A stretch of DNA of 55,019 nucleotides, taken from positions 1-55,019 of the forward strand of contig DASZSJ010000069.1 of NCBI GenBank assembly GCA_035548675.1, read 5' to 3'. Source of the stretch: VRUE01 sp035548675. Lineage in GTDB: Bacteria > Actinomycetota > Thermoleophilia > Solirubrobacterales > 70-9. Position numbers and translations under genes: made by a program. Positions 47,803-55,019 of this stretch are shown here, piece by piece. Numbering within the stretch: the first letter of the stretch is position 1; each line of letters starts with the position of its first letter. The notes beneath the pieces were generated by a model, which saw only the letters and a program-made list of their open reading frames with translations, was not told the DNA's origin and did not search any database.

Positions 47803-47860
47803 CGATGCCGAGTGTTCGATCGACCCACATATACGGTGGCAAAGTGAACACCCGGCATCG
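47803..47860. repeat. Palindrome with CACATATACGG loop
   Basis: CGATGCCGAGTGTTC (47803-47817) and GAACACCCGGCATCG (47846-47860) pair over 15 bases with one wobble. The 28-base loop contains CACATATACGG. It lies between the sigma-factor and fumC 3' ends and fits the pattern of the other palindromes, but the arms are unique in the window. Confidence 0.75.
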
Positions 47861-47897
47861 AGCACCGCGCGCCCCCGCTTGGAACCGGAAGGGGTCT

Positions 47898-47925
47898 CGA
47901 TTCCACGGCTGCAGCCGTGGAATCG
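47898..47925. terminator. Perfect 28-bp palindrome after fumC
   Basis: CGATTCCACGGCTG is followed at once by its reverse complement, ending 12 bases from the fumC stop. As RNA it would form a stem with a tight loop and could end the fumC transcript; there is no long T-run. Confidence 0.6.
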
Positions 47926-47936
47926 ATCGTCTAGCG

Positions 47937-49265
47937 CTACTCATGCGGCCTGGCCATGCGGCGGTGGTCGAGCGCCTCCTCGAGCACCGAGGGCTCGACC
48001 CCCTGCTCGAGCGCGACCTCGCGCAGCGAGCGACCCGACTCGGCCGCGGCCTTGACGATGTCGGCGGCCCGGTCGTAGCCGATGTGCGGGTTGAGCGCCG
48101 TCGCCGTTGCCAGGGTGGCCTCGGCGTGGCGCTCGGTCATCTCCTCGTTGGCCTCGACCCCGGCGACGCACTTCTCATCGAGCAGGCGCGAGGCGGAGGC
48201 GAGCAGCTTGATCGAGTCGAGCAGGTTGCGGGCGATCAGCGGCACCCGCACGTTGAGCTCGAACTGGCCCTGGCTGCCGGCGACGGTGACAGCGGCGTCG
48301 TTGCCGATCACCTGGGCGGCGACCTGGATCACGACCTCGGGGATCACCGGGTTGACCTTGCCGGGCATGATCGAGGAGCCCTTCTGCAGCTCCGGCAGGC
48401 GCAGCTCGGCGAGGCCGGCGCGCGGGCCCGAGCCCATCAGCGCCAGGTCGTTGGCGATCTTGTTGAGCGAGACGGCGTAGACCTTGAGCGCACCGGAGAG
48501 CTCGACCAGGGCGTCGCGGTTGCCCTGCGCCTCGAAGCGGTCGAGCGGGGCGGAGATCTCCAGCCCGGTCTCACCGGCGAGCCGCTCGCGCACCTTGGCG
48601 GCGAACTCGGGGTGGGTGTTGAGGCCGGTGCCGGTGGCGGTGCCGCCGAGCGGGATCTGGCCGACCCGGCGCAGCGTCGCCTCGACCCGCTGGATGCCGA
48701 GCCGCACCTGCGCCGCGTAGCCGCCGAACTCCTGGCCGAGCGTGACCGGCACGGCGTCCATCAGGTGGGTGCGGCCGGCCTTGACCACGTCGGCGAACTG
48801 CTCCGCCTTGGCCTCGAGCGCGCTCTCCAGCGAGCCCATCGCCGGCAGCAGGTCGTGGGTCACCTCGCCCAGCGCCGCCAGGTGGACGGCGGAGGGGAAG
48901 ACGTCGTTGGAGGACTGACCCATGTTGACGTGGTCGTTGGGGTGAGCGCCCTCGCCGGCGAGCTTGGCGAGCACCTCGTTGGCGTTCATGTTGGAGGAGG
49001 TGCCGGAGCCGGTCTGGAAGACGTCGACCGGGAACTGGTCGTCGTGTTCGCCCGCCGCAACCGCGTCGCCCGCGGCGGCGATCCGCTCCGCCAGCGCCGG
49101 GTTGAGCCCGCCCAGCTCGCCGTTGACCAGCGCCGCGGCGGCCTTGATCCGGCCCAGCCAGCGGACGACCGGAGCGGGGACGGGCTCGCCCGAAACCGGG
49201 AAGTTGTCGACGGCCTTGGTGGTCTCGCCACCCCAGAGCTGCTCAGTCAAGGTCCTTGCCTCCAT
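47937..49265 (-). CDS. fumC: Class II fumarate hydratase
   Basis: 442 residues. It converts fumarate and malate in the TCA cycle. Conserved blocks: TGSGTSSNMNANEV, the second-site NDHVNMGQSSNDVFPSAVH, the AGRTHLMDAVPVTLGQEF block near residue 170, and the superfamily signature GSSIMPGKVNPVIPE near 295. Length is slightly short of the common 460 residues, mainly at the ends. No other TCA genes flank it. A palindrome (47 bp, shared with 28117-28163) lies about 95 bp upstream. Confidence 0.95.
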   Translation of the reverse strand: MEARTLTEQLWGGETTKAVDNFPVSGEPVPAPVVRWLGRIKAAAALVNGELGGLNPALAERIAAAGDAVAAGEHDDQFPVDVFQTGSGTSSNMNANEVLAKLAGEGAHPNDHVNMGQSSNDVFPSAVHLAALGEVTHDLLPAMGSLESALEAKAEQFADVVKAGRTHLMDAVPVTLGQEFGGYAAQVRLGIQRVEATLRRVGQIPLGGTATGTGLNTHPEFAAKVRERLAGETGLEISAPLDRFEAQGNRDALVELSGALKVYAVSLNKIANDLALMGSGPRAGLAELRLPELQKGSSIMPGKVNPVIPEVVIQVAAQVIGNDAAVTVAGSQGQFELNVRVPLIARNLLDSIKLLASASRLLDEKCVAGVEANEEMTERHAEATLATATALNPHIGYDRAADIVKAAAESGRSLREVALEQGVEPSVLEEALDHRRMARPHE

Positions 49266-49360
49266 CGAAGTCGTGGTCCCGGCAGCGTATTGAAGGCTCG
49301 ATCCGGCAGGCGACCGCGGGGCCGCCCACCGGACCCAGCGGTGGCGATAACCCCGCCCCG

Positions 49361-49407
49361 CCGACGGGCCTCAAACGTGACATATCGACACGTTTTCGGC
49401 CCGTCGG
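49361..49407. repeat. Palindrome family 4, copy H2
   Basis: Arms CCGACGGGCC and GGCCCGTCGG enclose AAACGTGACATATCGACACG and flanking bases. The loop itself contains AAACGTG/CACGTTT, so nearly the whole 47 bp can pair. It is 46/47 identical to 28117-28163 in reverse orientation. It lies between the fumC start and the 3' end of the lipoprotein gene. Confidence 0.88.
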
Positions 49408-49412
49408 CCCCC

Positions 49413-49880
49413 TCAGTTGCCGGCGGCGGCGTCGAGGCCTTGCCGGTAGGTGCGCAGGAAGGTGGGGGGAAGGGGGCGGTTGTCGGGGCTGTAGCGGGCG
49501 GCGGCGGCGAGGCGACGGAGCAGCTCGGCGTGGATGCCCTCGGTGTCCTCGGCGCCCTGTTCGGCGGCGCCGAGCAGGTAGCCGAGCTCGAGGTTGGCCT
49601 GGCCGCCGGGCTCGGCCCGCGCTGCCGCGTTCAGCTTCGTCGCCGCCGCGACCATCGCCGTGCCGACCGTGGCCAGCTCGCCGCCCTTCTGGTTCTCGAC
49701 CAGGCAGTCGCCGATCGGGGTCCCGTCCGCGAGCGTGGCTTCGCCGGGAGCTCTCTGCAGCGCCCGCAGGTAGGACCCGCTCCCTTCCAGACAGGCGACC
49801 GGCGTCGAGTCGTCGGGCGGTCCGCAGGCGGCGAGGCCGCAGGCGAGGACGGCGAGCACGATCGCTGTCCGGGCGCGCAT
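49413..49880 (-). CDS. Small lipoprotein of unknown function
   Basis: 155 residues. The leader RARTAIVLAVLACGLAAC is a lipoprotein signal with lipobox LAAC (Cys near residue 19). The mature part is helical, with two more Cys (VACLEGSGSYLRALQ and GDCLVENQKGG) and a Leu-rich C-terminus (LLRRLAAAARYSPDNR). I recognise no family. It is upstream-divergent to the MerR gene and ends 6 bases from the palindrome at 49361-49407. Confidence 0.8.
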   Translation of the reverse strand: MRARTAIVLAVLACGLAACGPPDDSTPVACLEGSGSYLRALQRAPGEATLADGTPIGDCLVENQKGGELATVGTAMVAAATKLNAAARAEPGGQANLELGYLLGAAEQGAEDTEGIHAELLRRLAAAARYSPDNRPLPPTFLRTYRQGLDAAAGN

Positions 49881-49927
49881 CGGCGCATCCTACGCGCGTT
49901 CGCTCAGTCACTGTTACCTGTAAAACG

Positions 49928-49961
49928 TTACCTCGGGTGAGGTTACATTGCCAGGTATAGT
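49928..49961 (+). promoter_or_regulatory. GTTACC repeats and -10-like element before the MerR gene
   Basis: GTTACCT occurs twice (49913 and 49928 regions), and an imperfect inverted repeat ACGTTACCTC-GGGT-GAGGTTACAT covers 49925-49948. TATAGT at 49956-49961 is a good -10 element and lies 6 bases before the GTG start, so the message may be leaderless. The repeat position fits autoregulation by the MerR protein, which is inference. Confidence 0.5.
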
Positions 49962-49967
49962 CGTCCT

Positions 49968-50732
49968 GTGCCCAGAGCCAGGCGAGCGGACCAGCCAGCG
50001 TCAAAGGGGGCGGACGAGGAGGCGAGCCTCACCGTCGAGCAGCTCGCCTTCGAGACCGGCATGTCGGTGCGCAACATCCGCAACCACCAGTCGCGCGGGC
50101 TGCTGCCCCCACCGGAGGTGCGCTCGCGCATCGGCTACTACGGACGCCAGCACGTCGAGCGCCTGCGCCTGATCCAGGAGATGCAGGCCGAGGGCTTCAA
50201 GCTGAGCGCGATCGAGCGTCTGATCGGCGAGGGGGGCAATGCCGAGCGCTTCGCCGGCCTGCGCGCCGCGCTCACCACTCCCTTCGCCGGCGAGGCACCG
50301 GAAGTGCTCACCCGCGAGGAACTGGACGCGCGCTTCGGTGGACGCGACGAGAAGCTGCTGGCGAAGACGCTGAAACTGGGCCTGCTGGTCGATCTCGGCG
50401 ACGACAAGTTCGAAGCACCGAGCCCCTCCCTGGTGCGCGCTGCCGAGGAGGTGCAGGCGATGGGCATTCCGCTCGACGCCGCCCTCGGCGCGATCGGCAA
50501 GCTGAAGCGCAACTCGCAGTCCTCGGCCCGCGCCTTCGTCAACCTCTTCCTCGCCGAGCTCTGGAAGCCGTTCGATGAATCCGGGCGCCCGGAGGAGGGC
50601 TGGGAGCAGATCACCAGCTCGGTCGAACGGCTCCGCCCGCTCGGTGTCGAGGTGCTCAACGCGGTCTTCCGCCTCGACCTGACGGCCGAGATCGAGAAGG
50701 CCTTCGGCGAAGTGCTCGAGCGCGGGAAGTAA
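49968..50732 (+). CDS. MerR-family transcriptional regulator
   Basis: 254 residues from GTG 49968. The MerR winged helix starts near residue 23: LTVEQLAFETGMSVRNIRNHQSRGLLPPPEVRSRIGYYGRQHVERLRLIQEMQAEGFKLSAI. The remaining 170 residues are a helical effector or dimer domain without the Cys pattern of metal sensors, so the signal is unknown. The domain VRNIRNHQSRGLLP is typical of the actinobacterial branch. It is convergent with the M15-like peptidase gene, with 3 bases between the stops. Confidence 0.9.
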   Translation: MPRARRADQPASKGADEEASLTVEQLAFETGMSVRNIRNHQSRGLLPPPEVRSRIGYYGRQHVERLRLIQEMQAEGFKLSAIERLIGEGGNAERFAGLRAALTTPFAGEAPEVLTREELDARFGGRDEKLLAKTLKLGLLVDLGDDKFEAPSPSLVRAAEEVQAMGIPLDAALGAIGKLKRNSQSSARAFVNLFLAELWKPFDESGRPEEGWEQITSSVERLRPLGVEVLNAVFRLDLTAEIEKAFGEVLERGK

Positions 50733-50735
50733 GGC

Positions 50736-51434
50736 TCAGTCGCCGCGGGGGGAGAGGCCGCCCGAATGGACCGTGCCGACCCCGCCGGGGGGGCCGGTGG
50801 GGAGTTTCTGGGGCGGGGACTTGGGGCGGGGATGGCGCGGCTTGCGCTTGGCGGCGGGGCCGACCGGGAAGACTTCGACCCATTCGGCGAGCCCGAACAT
50901 CGGCGCCGCGGCGTGCTGCCAGGAGAGGTGCAGGTGGTTGCCGCAGCCGTGGCCGGCGTCGCCGTCGTAGCCGACCCAGCGGAAGGGCGGAACGGGGTGG
51001 TTCTGCTCGGGCTCGGCCCATTCGGCGAGGCGGGTGATCGGCGCCCAGCTGGCGTCGCACCTGCCGCCGCCCCCGAGCGGCACGAGGTCGACCGCGAGGC
51101 CGTTGTAGTGGTCCGAGCCCCTGGTGTGGCACATGTCGCAGCCGACGTGTTCGCCATTGGGCAGGGGGCCGGAGTAGCCGTCGGTGACGTAGATCGGGTA
51201 GCGGGCGGCGATCCAGCGCAGGTCGCCGACGATCCTCCTGTCGACCATGTCGCCCGCTTCATGCGGGATCGAGGCCGGCAGCGGCACGATCTCCCCCGGC
51301 GCGTAGACGAGCCGGGTCGAGGCCGGCCCGGCGCTGGCCGAGCTCGCGATCAGCAGGCCGAGGGCCAGCAGCGCCGCCAGCGCGAGCAGCGCGCGCCCAG
51401 CTTTCTCCGCGGCCGATGCCATGAGTTCCCTCAT
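50736..51434 (-). CDS. Secreted M15/LAS-like peptidase domain protein
   Basis: 232 residues from ATG 51434, with GAGG six bases upstream; ATG 51422 is an alternative. A signal segment (ALLALAALLALGLLIASSASA) is followed by a domain with the zinc-peptidase pattern: RGSDHYNGLAVDLVPLG (His and Asp of the HxxxxxxD site) and HGCGNHLHLSW (His-x-His). This is the layout of D-Ala-D-Ala carboxypeptidase-type LAS enzymes that act on peptidoglycan. Two extra Cys (CDMCHT) may bind or bridge. The C-terminal 45 residues are Lys/Pro-rich. No enzyme assay is implied. It is divergent from the benzoylformate decarboxylase-like gene. Confidence 0.75.
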   Translation of the reverse strand: MRELMASAAEKAGRALLALAALLALGLLIASSASAGPASTRLVYAPGEIVPLPASIPHEAGDMVDRRIVGDLRWIAARYPIYVTDGYSGPLPNGEHVGCDMCHTRGSDHYNGLAVDLVPLGGGGRCDASWAPITRLAEWAEPEQNHPVPPFRWVGYDGDAGHGCGNHLHLSWQHAAAPMFGLAEWVEVFPVGPAAKRKPRHPRPKSPPQKLPTGPPGGVGTVHSGGLSPRGD

Positions 51435-51445
51435 CGGTTCCTCGG

Positions 51446-51470
51446 GCCTTGCGCTTGAGAAGCGCAAGGC
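51446..51470. repeat. Perfect hairpin in a divergent promoter region
   Basis: GCCTTGCGCTT and AAGCGCAAGGC pair over 11 bases with loop GAG, in the 57-bp gap between the peptidase and decarboxylase-like genes. It may be an operator or a leader hairpin. Confidence 0.65.
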
Positions 51471-51491
51471 ACCGGTAGGGTTCCGCTCGGT

Positions 51492-53090
51492 ATGCCGACG
51501 GTTCGCGAGGCGACATTCGACCTTTTCCGGGAGCTGGGGATGACGACGATGTTCGGCAACCCGGGCTCGACCGAGCTGCCGATGCTCGCCGAGTTCCCCG
51601 CCGACTTCCGCTACGTGCTCGGCCTGCAGGAGGCGGTCGTGGTCGGCATGGCCGACGGCTACGCCCAGGCCTCGGGGCGGACGACGATGGCCAACCTGCA
51701 CACGGCGCCCGGCGTCGGCAACGCGATGGGGGCGATCTTCAACGCCCAGGCCAACCACTCGCCGGTGCTGGTCACCGCCGGCCAGCAGGCGCGGGCGCAG
51801 ATCACCCTGCAGGCCAACCTGACCAACCGCGACGCGATCCGCATGCCGCACCCGCTGGTCAAGTGGTCCTTCGAGCCGGCCCGTCCCGAGGACGTGCCGC
51901 TCGCCCTCGCCCACGGCGCCCACCTCGCTTCGCTGCCGCCCAAGGGGCCGACCTTCGTCTCGCTGCCGATGGACGACTGGTACGCCGAGGTCGACGCCGC
52001 CGACGCGCGCGAGGCGATCGGGCGCAAGGTCGAGGGCCGCGCCGCCGCCGACCCCGCCGCCGTGCGCGTCCTCGCCGACCGGCTCGAGAACGCGGCCAAC
52101 CCGGTGCTGGTCGCCGGCCCCGACGTCGACGCCGCCGGCGCCTGGGAGGAGGCGATCGCGCTCGCCGAGCGCCAGCGCCTACCCGTCTGGGCGACGCCCG
52201 CCCCCGGCGGCGGCCGCCTCGGCATCCCCGAGCACCACCCCAACTTCCGCGGCGTGCTGCCGCCGGCGATCGGTCCGGTCGGGCAGACGCTCGAGGGCCA
52301 CGACCTGATCCTCGTCGTCGGCAGCTCGGTCTTCCCCTACTACCCCTACATCCCCGGGCCGCTGCTGCCCGAGGGGGCGAAGCTGGTCGCGATCACCAGC
52401 GACCCCGACGCGGCGGCGCGGGCGCCGATGGGCGACGCGCTCGTCGCCGACGTCAAGCTGACGCTGGCGGCGCTGCTCGCCGACGTGCCCGAGTCGAGCC
52501 GCCCCGCGCCGGAGCCCAACCAGGGCCCGCAGGAAATCCCGCCGACCGACCCGCTCAACGTCTCGACCGTGCACACCGCGCTCGGCGAGGTCTTCCCCGA
52601 GGACGGCATCGTCGTGCTCGAGTCGCCCTCCAGCACGCTCGCCCTGCGCAACCAGCTGCGCCTCTCGCGTCCTGGCAGCTACTACTTCGCCGCCGGCGGC
52701 GGCCTCGGCTTCGGTCTCGCCGCCTCGGTCGGCGTCCAGCTCGCCCAGCCCGACCGCCCGGTCGTCTGCGTGATCGGCGAGGGCTCGGTCCAGTACGCGG
52801 TCAGCGCCTTCTGGAGCGCCGTCGCCTACAAGGTCCCGGTCACCTTCCTCGTCGTGCGCAACGAGGAGTACGCGATCCTCAAGTGGTTCGCCGAGGTCGA
52901 GCAGGTAGCCGGCGCCCCCGGCCTCGACCTGCCCAAGCTCGACGTCGCCGCCGTCGCCGCGGGCTACGGCGTCAACGCAACCCAGGTCAAGGACCGCGAC
53001 GAAGTGCGCGACGCGCTGGAGAAGGCCTTCGCCTCCGCCCAGCCGGAGCTGGTCGAAGTCCCGGTCGCGCCGGGGATGTCCCTCTTCTAA
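51492..53090 (+). CDS. ThDP-dependent decarboxylase, benzoylformate decarboxylase-like
   Basis: 532 residues. It aligns along its length with Pseudomonas putida benzoylformate decarboxylase as I recall it: Ser26, Glu47 and His70 are at the same positions (GNPGSTE, LQEA, NLHTAPGVGN). Two key sites differ. The catalytic His281 is replaced by Tyr284 (VFPYYPYIPG), and the ThDP/magnesium motif GDGS is GEGS (Glu430), with NEEY in place of NGTY. So the fold and cofactor are clear but the reaction is not; mandelate-pathway activity is only one option. The next gene, 12 bp downstream, is a flavin/Fe-S 2-hydroxyacid dehydrogenase, which could supply the 2-keto acid substrate. Confidence 0.85.
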   Translation: MPTVREATFDLFRELGMTTMFGNPGSTELPMLAEFPADFRYVLGLQEAVVVGMADGYAQASGRTTMANLHTAPGVGNAMGAIFNAQANHSPVLVTAGQQARAQITLQANLTNRDAIRMPHPLVKWSFEPARPEDVPLALAHGAHLASLPPKGPTFVSLPMDDWYAEVDAADAREAIGRKVEGRAAADPAAVRVLADRLENAANPVLVAGPDVDAAGAWEEAIALAERQRLPVWATPAPGGGRLGIPEHHPNFRGVLPPAIGPVGQTLEGHDLILVVGSSVFPYYPYIPGPLLPEGAKLVAITSDPDAAARAPMGDALVADVKLTLAALLADVPESSRPAPEPNQGPQEIPPTDPLNVSTVHTALGEVFPEDGIVVLESPSSTLALRNQLRLSRPGSYYFAAGGGLGFGLAASVGVQLAQPDRPVVCVIGEGSVQYAVSAFWSAVAYKVPVTFLVVRNEEYAILKWFAEVEQVAGAPGLDLPKLDVAAVAAGYGVNATQVKDRDEVRDALEKAFASAQPELVEVPVAPGMSLF

Positions 53091-53102
53091 ATTGAGCTGA
53101 CC

Positions 53103-55019
53103 ATGGCGCTGCTGGAGAGGAAGCTGGCACCGCCCCCGGCAGCAGAGCCCGCGCCCGATCGTGCCCCGGATTCGCTCGCCTCGGGGGTCACCGAACCGCT
53201 GCGCCGGGAGCTGGAGGAACTGCTCGGCCCGGGCCGCGTTCTCGCCCGCGCCAGCGACATCATTCGCTACGCCTCCGACGCCAGCCCCTACCGGCTCTTT
53301 CCGCAGGCGGTAGTGATGGCCCGCGATGCCGCCGACGTCGCCAAGGTGCTCGCCTACGGCAGGCGCAGCGGCATCCCGGTCACCTTCCGCGCCGGCGGCA
53401 CCAGCCTCAACGGCCAGGGCCAGACGGGCGGCATCCTCGTCGACGTGCGCCGCCACTTCGGCGGCGTCGCGGTCGAGCGGGGGGCGCCGCGCGAGGGCGG
53501 CGAGGAGATCGAGGCCGCCTTCGCTCGGGTCAAGCCCGGCACCGTGCTCGGCCACGCCAACCGCGTGCTCGCCCGGCACGGGCGCAAGCTCGGCCCCGAC
53601 CCGGCCAGCACCGACATCGCCTGCGTCGGCGGCGTGATCGCCAACAACTCCGGCGGCATGCGCTGCGGCACGAGCAAGGACTCCTACTCGACCCTGCGCT
53701 CGCTGACCCTCGTGCTCGCCTCAGGCACGACGATCGACACCGCCGAAGCGGGCGCCGCCGAGCGCTTCGCCGCCGCGGAGCCGGAGCTGGCCGCCGGCCT
53801 GGAAGCGATCCGCGACGAGATCCGCGCCGACGCCGAGCTCAGCGAGCGCATCCGCCGCAAGTTCGCGATCAAGAACACCACCGGCTACCGGCTCTGCGCC
53901 TTCCTCGACGCCGAGGAGCCGCTGGAGATCTTCCGCCGCCTCGTCGTCGGCTCCGAGGGCACGCTCGCCTTCGTCGCCGAGGCGGTCTTCGAGACCGTGC
54001 CGGTACCGGCGCGCACGACCACCGCCTGGATCCACTTCCCCGGCATCGAGGAGGCGATCGGGGCAGTGCGCGAGCTGGTCGACAGCGGCGCCACCGCGGT
54101 CGAGCTGATGGTCGCGCCGGCCCTGATCACCGCCGCCTGGAACATGGTCGGGGCGCCGCAGGAGTGGAAGGAGCTGCCGCCGGAGTCGGCAGTGCTGCTG
54201 GTCGAGTACGGCGGCGCCGACGAGGAGGAGCTCGCCGCCCAGGTCGCCCGGGCCGAGGAGATCATCGCCGGCCACGAGACGATCCAGCCCTTCGCCTTCA
54301 GCCGCGACGAGGAGGAGATCGAGCTCGCCTGGCGCGTGCGCGAGGGCCTGCACGGGCTGGTCGGCCGCGTCCGCATCCCCGGCACCGCGCTGATCGTCGA
54401 GGACGTCTGCGTGCCGCCGGAGCGGATCGCCGAGGGCGCCCGCGACCTGCAGGCGCTGCTCGGCGAGCACGGTTTCCTGCCCGGCGTCGCCGGCCACGCC
54501 TCAGCCGGCAACCTGCACTTCATGCTGACGCCGGACTTCGCCAAGCAGGAGGACCTCGAGCGCTACGAGGCCTTCATGGCGAAGCTGGTCGAGCTGATCG
54601 TCGGCAAGTACGACGGCTCGCTCAAGGCCGAGCACGGTACCGGGATCAACATGGCCCCTTATGTGGAGCGCGAGTGGGGGGAGCGGGCGACCGAGCTGAT
54701 GTGGCGGGTCAAGCGGCTCGCCGACCCCGACGGCGTGCTCAACCCCGGCGTCGTCCTCAACCGCGACCCCGACGTCCACCTGCGCAACCTGAAGACGACC
54801 CCGGCGATCGAGGAGTCGGCCACGACCTGCGTCGAGTGCGGCTTCTGCGAGCCGGTTTGCCCCAGCCGCGAGCTGACCACGACGCCGCGCCAGCGCATCG
54901 TCCTGCGGCGCGAGATGGCGCGCCAGCCCGAGGACTCGCCACTGCGGCGGGCGCTGGAACAGGAGTACGAGTACGACGGGCTCGAGACCTGCGCCGCCGA
55001 CGGCTCCTGCCAGCTCGCC
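53103..55019 (+). CDS. FAD-binding and Fe-S 2-hydroxyacid dehydrogenase (partial, runs off the window)
   Basis: 639 codons from ATG 53103 with no stop before the right edge. Residues about 35-250 are the FAD-binding domain (VTFRAGGTSLNGQGQTGGILVDVRRHF; GGVIANNSGGMRCGT), followed by the FAD-linked oxidase C-domain (GHASAGNLHFML; KYDGSLKAEHGTGINMAPYVE; DPDGVLNPG). Near residue 577 a 4Fe-4S ferredoxin motif begins (CVECGFCEPVCPSREL). This is the large D-lactate dehydrogenase type (FAD plus Fe-S, usually about 950 residues). With the decarboxylase-like gene 12 bp upstream, it may oxidise a 2-hydroxyacid to the 2-keto acid. The physiological substrate is unknown. Confidence 0.9.
   Translation, partial: MALLERKLAPPPAAEPAPDRAPDSLASGVTEPLRRELEELLGPGRVLARASDIIRYASDASPYRLFPQAVVMARDAADVAKVLAYGRRSGIPVTFRAGGTSLNGQGQTGGILVDVRRHFGGVAVERGAPREGGEEIEAAFARVKPGTVLGHANRVLARHGRKLGPDPASTDIACVGGVIANNSGGMRCGTSKDSYSTLRSLTLVLASGTTIDTAEAGAAERFAAAEPELAAGLEAIRDEIRADAELSERIRRKFAIKNTTGYRLCAFLDAEEPLEIFRRLVVGSEGTLAFVAEAVFETVPVPARTTTAWIHFPGIEEAIGAVRELVDSGATAVELMVAPALITAAWNMVGAPQEWKELPPESAVLLVEYGGADEEELAAQVARAEEIIAGHETIQPFAFSRDEEEIELAWRVREGLHGLVGRVRIPGTALIVEDVCVPPERIAEGARDLQALLGEHGFLPGVAGHASAGNLHFMLTPDFAKQEDLERYEAFMAKLVELIVGKYDGSLKAEHGTGINMAPYVEREWGERATELMWRVKRLADPDGVLNPGVVLNRDPDVHLRNLKTTPAIEESATTCVECGFCEPVCPSRELTTTPRQRIVLRREMARQPEDSPLRRALEQEYEYDGLETCAADGSCQLA

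Noticed and set aside
47790..49940. 716-codon plus-strand frame opposite fumC
   Set aside because: It is the complement of fumC, which carries the class II fumarase signature, and the frame lacks any domain.

Overview
The window is about 70% GC and dense with genes. It has GTG, TTG and probably one CTG start, and many ATGA, GTGA or TGATG overlaps. My best guess is an actinomycete of the class Thermoleophilia (Solirubrobacterales or a relative). This rests on the base composition, families of large secreted proteins with basic tails, a DUF6458 membrane protein, methylmalonyl-CoA epimerase, and actinobacterial-type signals. It is an inference from style; no marker gene for taxonomy is present.

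Layout. 1-5285 (+) is a translationally coupled operon of large secreted proteins, entered in its last gene. 5318-11798 is accessory: an RTX/Ig-like secreted protein, a kelch-repeat secreted protein, two small membrane proteins behind a LexA-like palindrome, tRNA-Arg(CCT), a nucleotidyltransferase cassette lying between the tRNA and a copy of its 5' half, and a secreted protein of lower GC. 11836-15523 (-) is a coupled operon tlpA-like, nfeD, SPFH/slipin, galT, unknown. 15675-18479 (+) is an SF2 helicase whose 3' end overlaps birA. 18375-25515 (-) is a haem operon: ccmA, ccmB, ccmC, a CcmD-like protein, hemA, hemC, a cobA-hemD fusion and birA. It joins tetrapyrrole synthesis to haem export for cytochrome c.

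25570-31445 holds a small secreted protein, a methyltransferase plus ATP-grasp ligase pair, an aldehyde dehydrogenase, a tRNA-like RNA element with its own terminator, and rarA. 31679-41671 holds a GMC oxidoreductase, a DUF1385 protein, mce and its coupled small partner, a methyltransferase, DUF6458, a Nei-type glycosylase, a BtrH-like protein, a PAP2 phosphatase, ychF, a CrtC/AttH-like protein and a SpoIID protein. 41792-55019 holds a second aldehyde dehydrogenase, a secreted metallophosphoesterase, a secreted structural-type protein, an ECF sigma factor fused to an anti-sigma domain, fumC, a lipoprotein, a MerR regulator, an M15-like peptidase, a benzoylformate-decarboxylase relative, and a truncated FAD/Fe-S oxidoreductase running off the end.

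The most unusual signal is a dispersed set of long palindromes, mostly with an AT-rich GATATG/CATATC-type apex. They sit at gene junctions and sometimes in frame inside genes (galT, rarA, and the ends of birA, the ccmD-like gene and mce). At least four sequence families recur within the window. One pair shows compensatory stem changes, and four consecutive junctions of the haem operon each carry an inverted repeat. These look like mobile or structural hairpin elements, comparable in behaviour to REP or Rickettsia palindromic elements. I do not recognise them as a described family.
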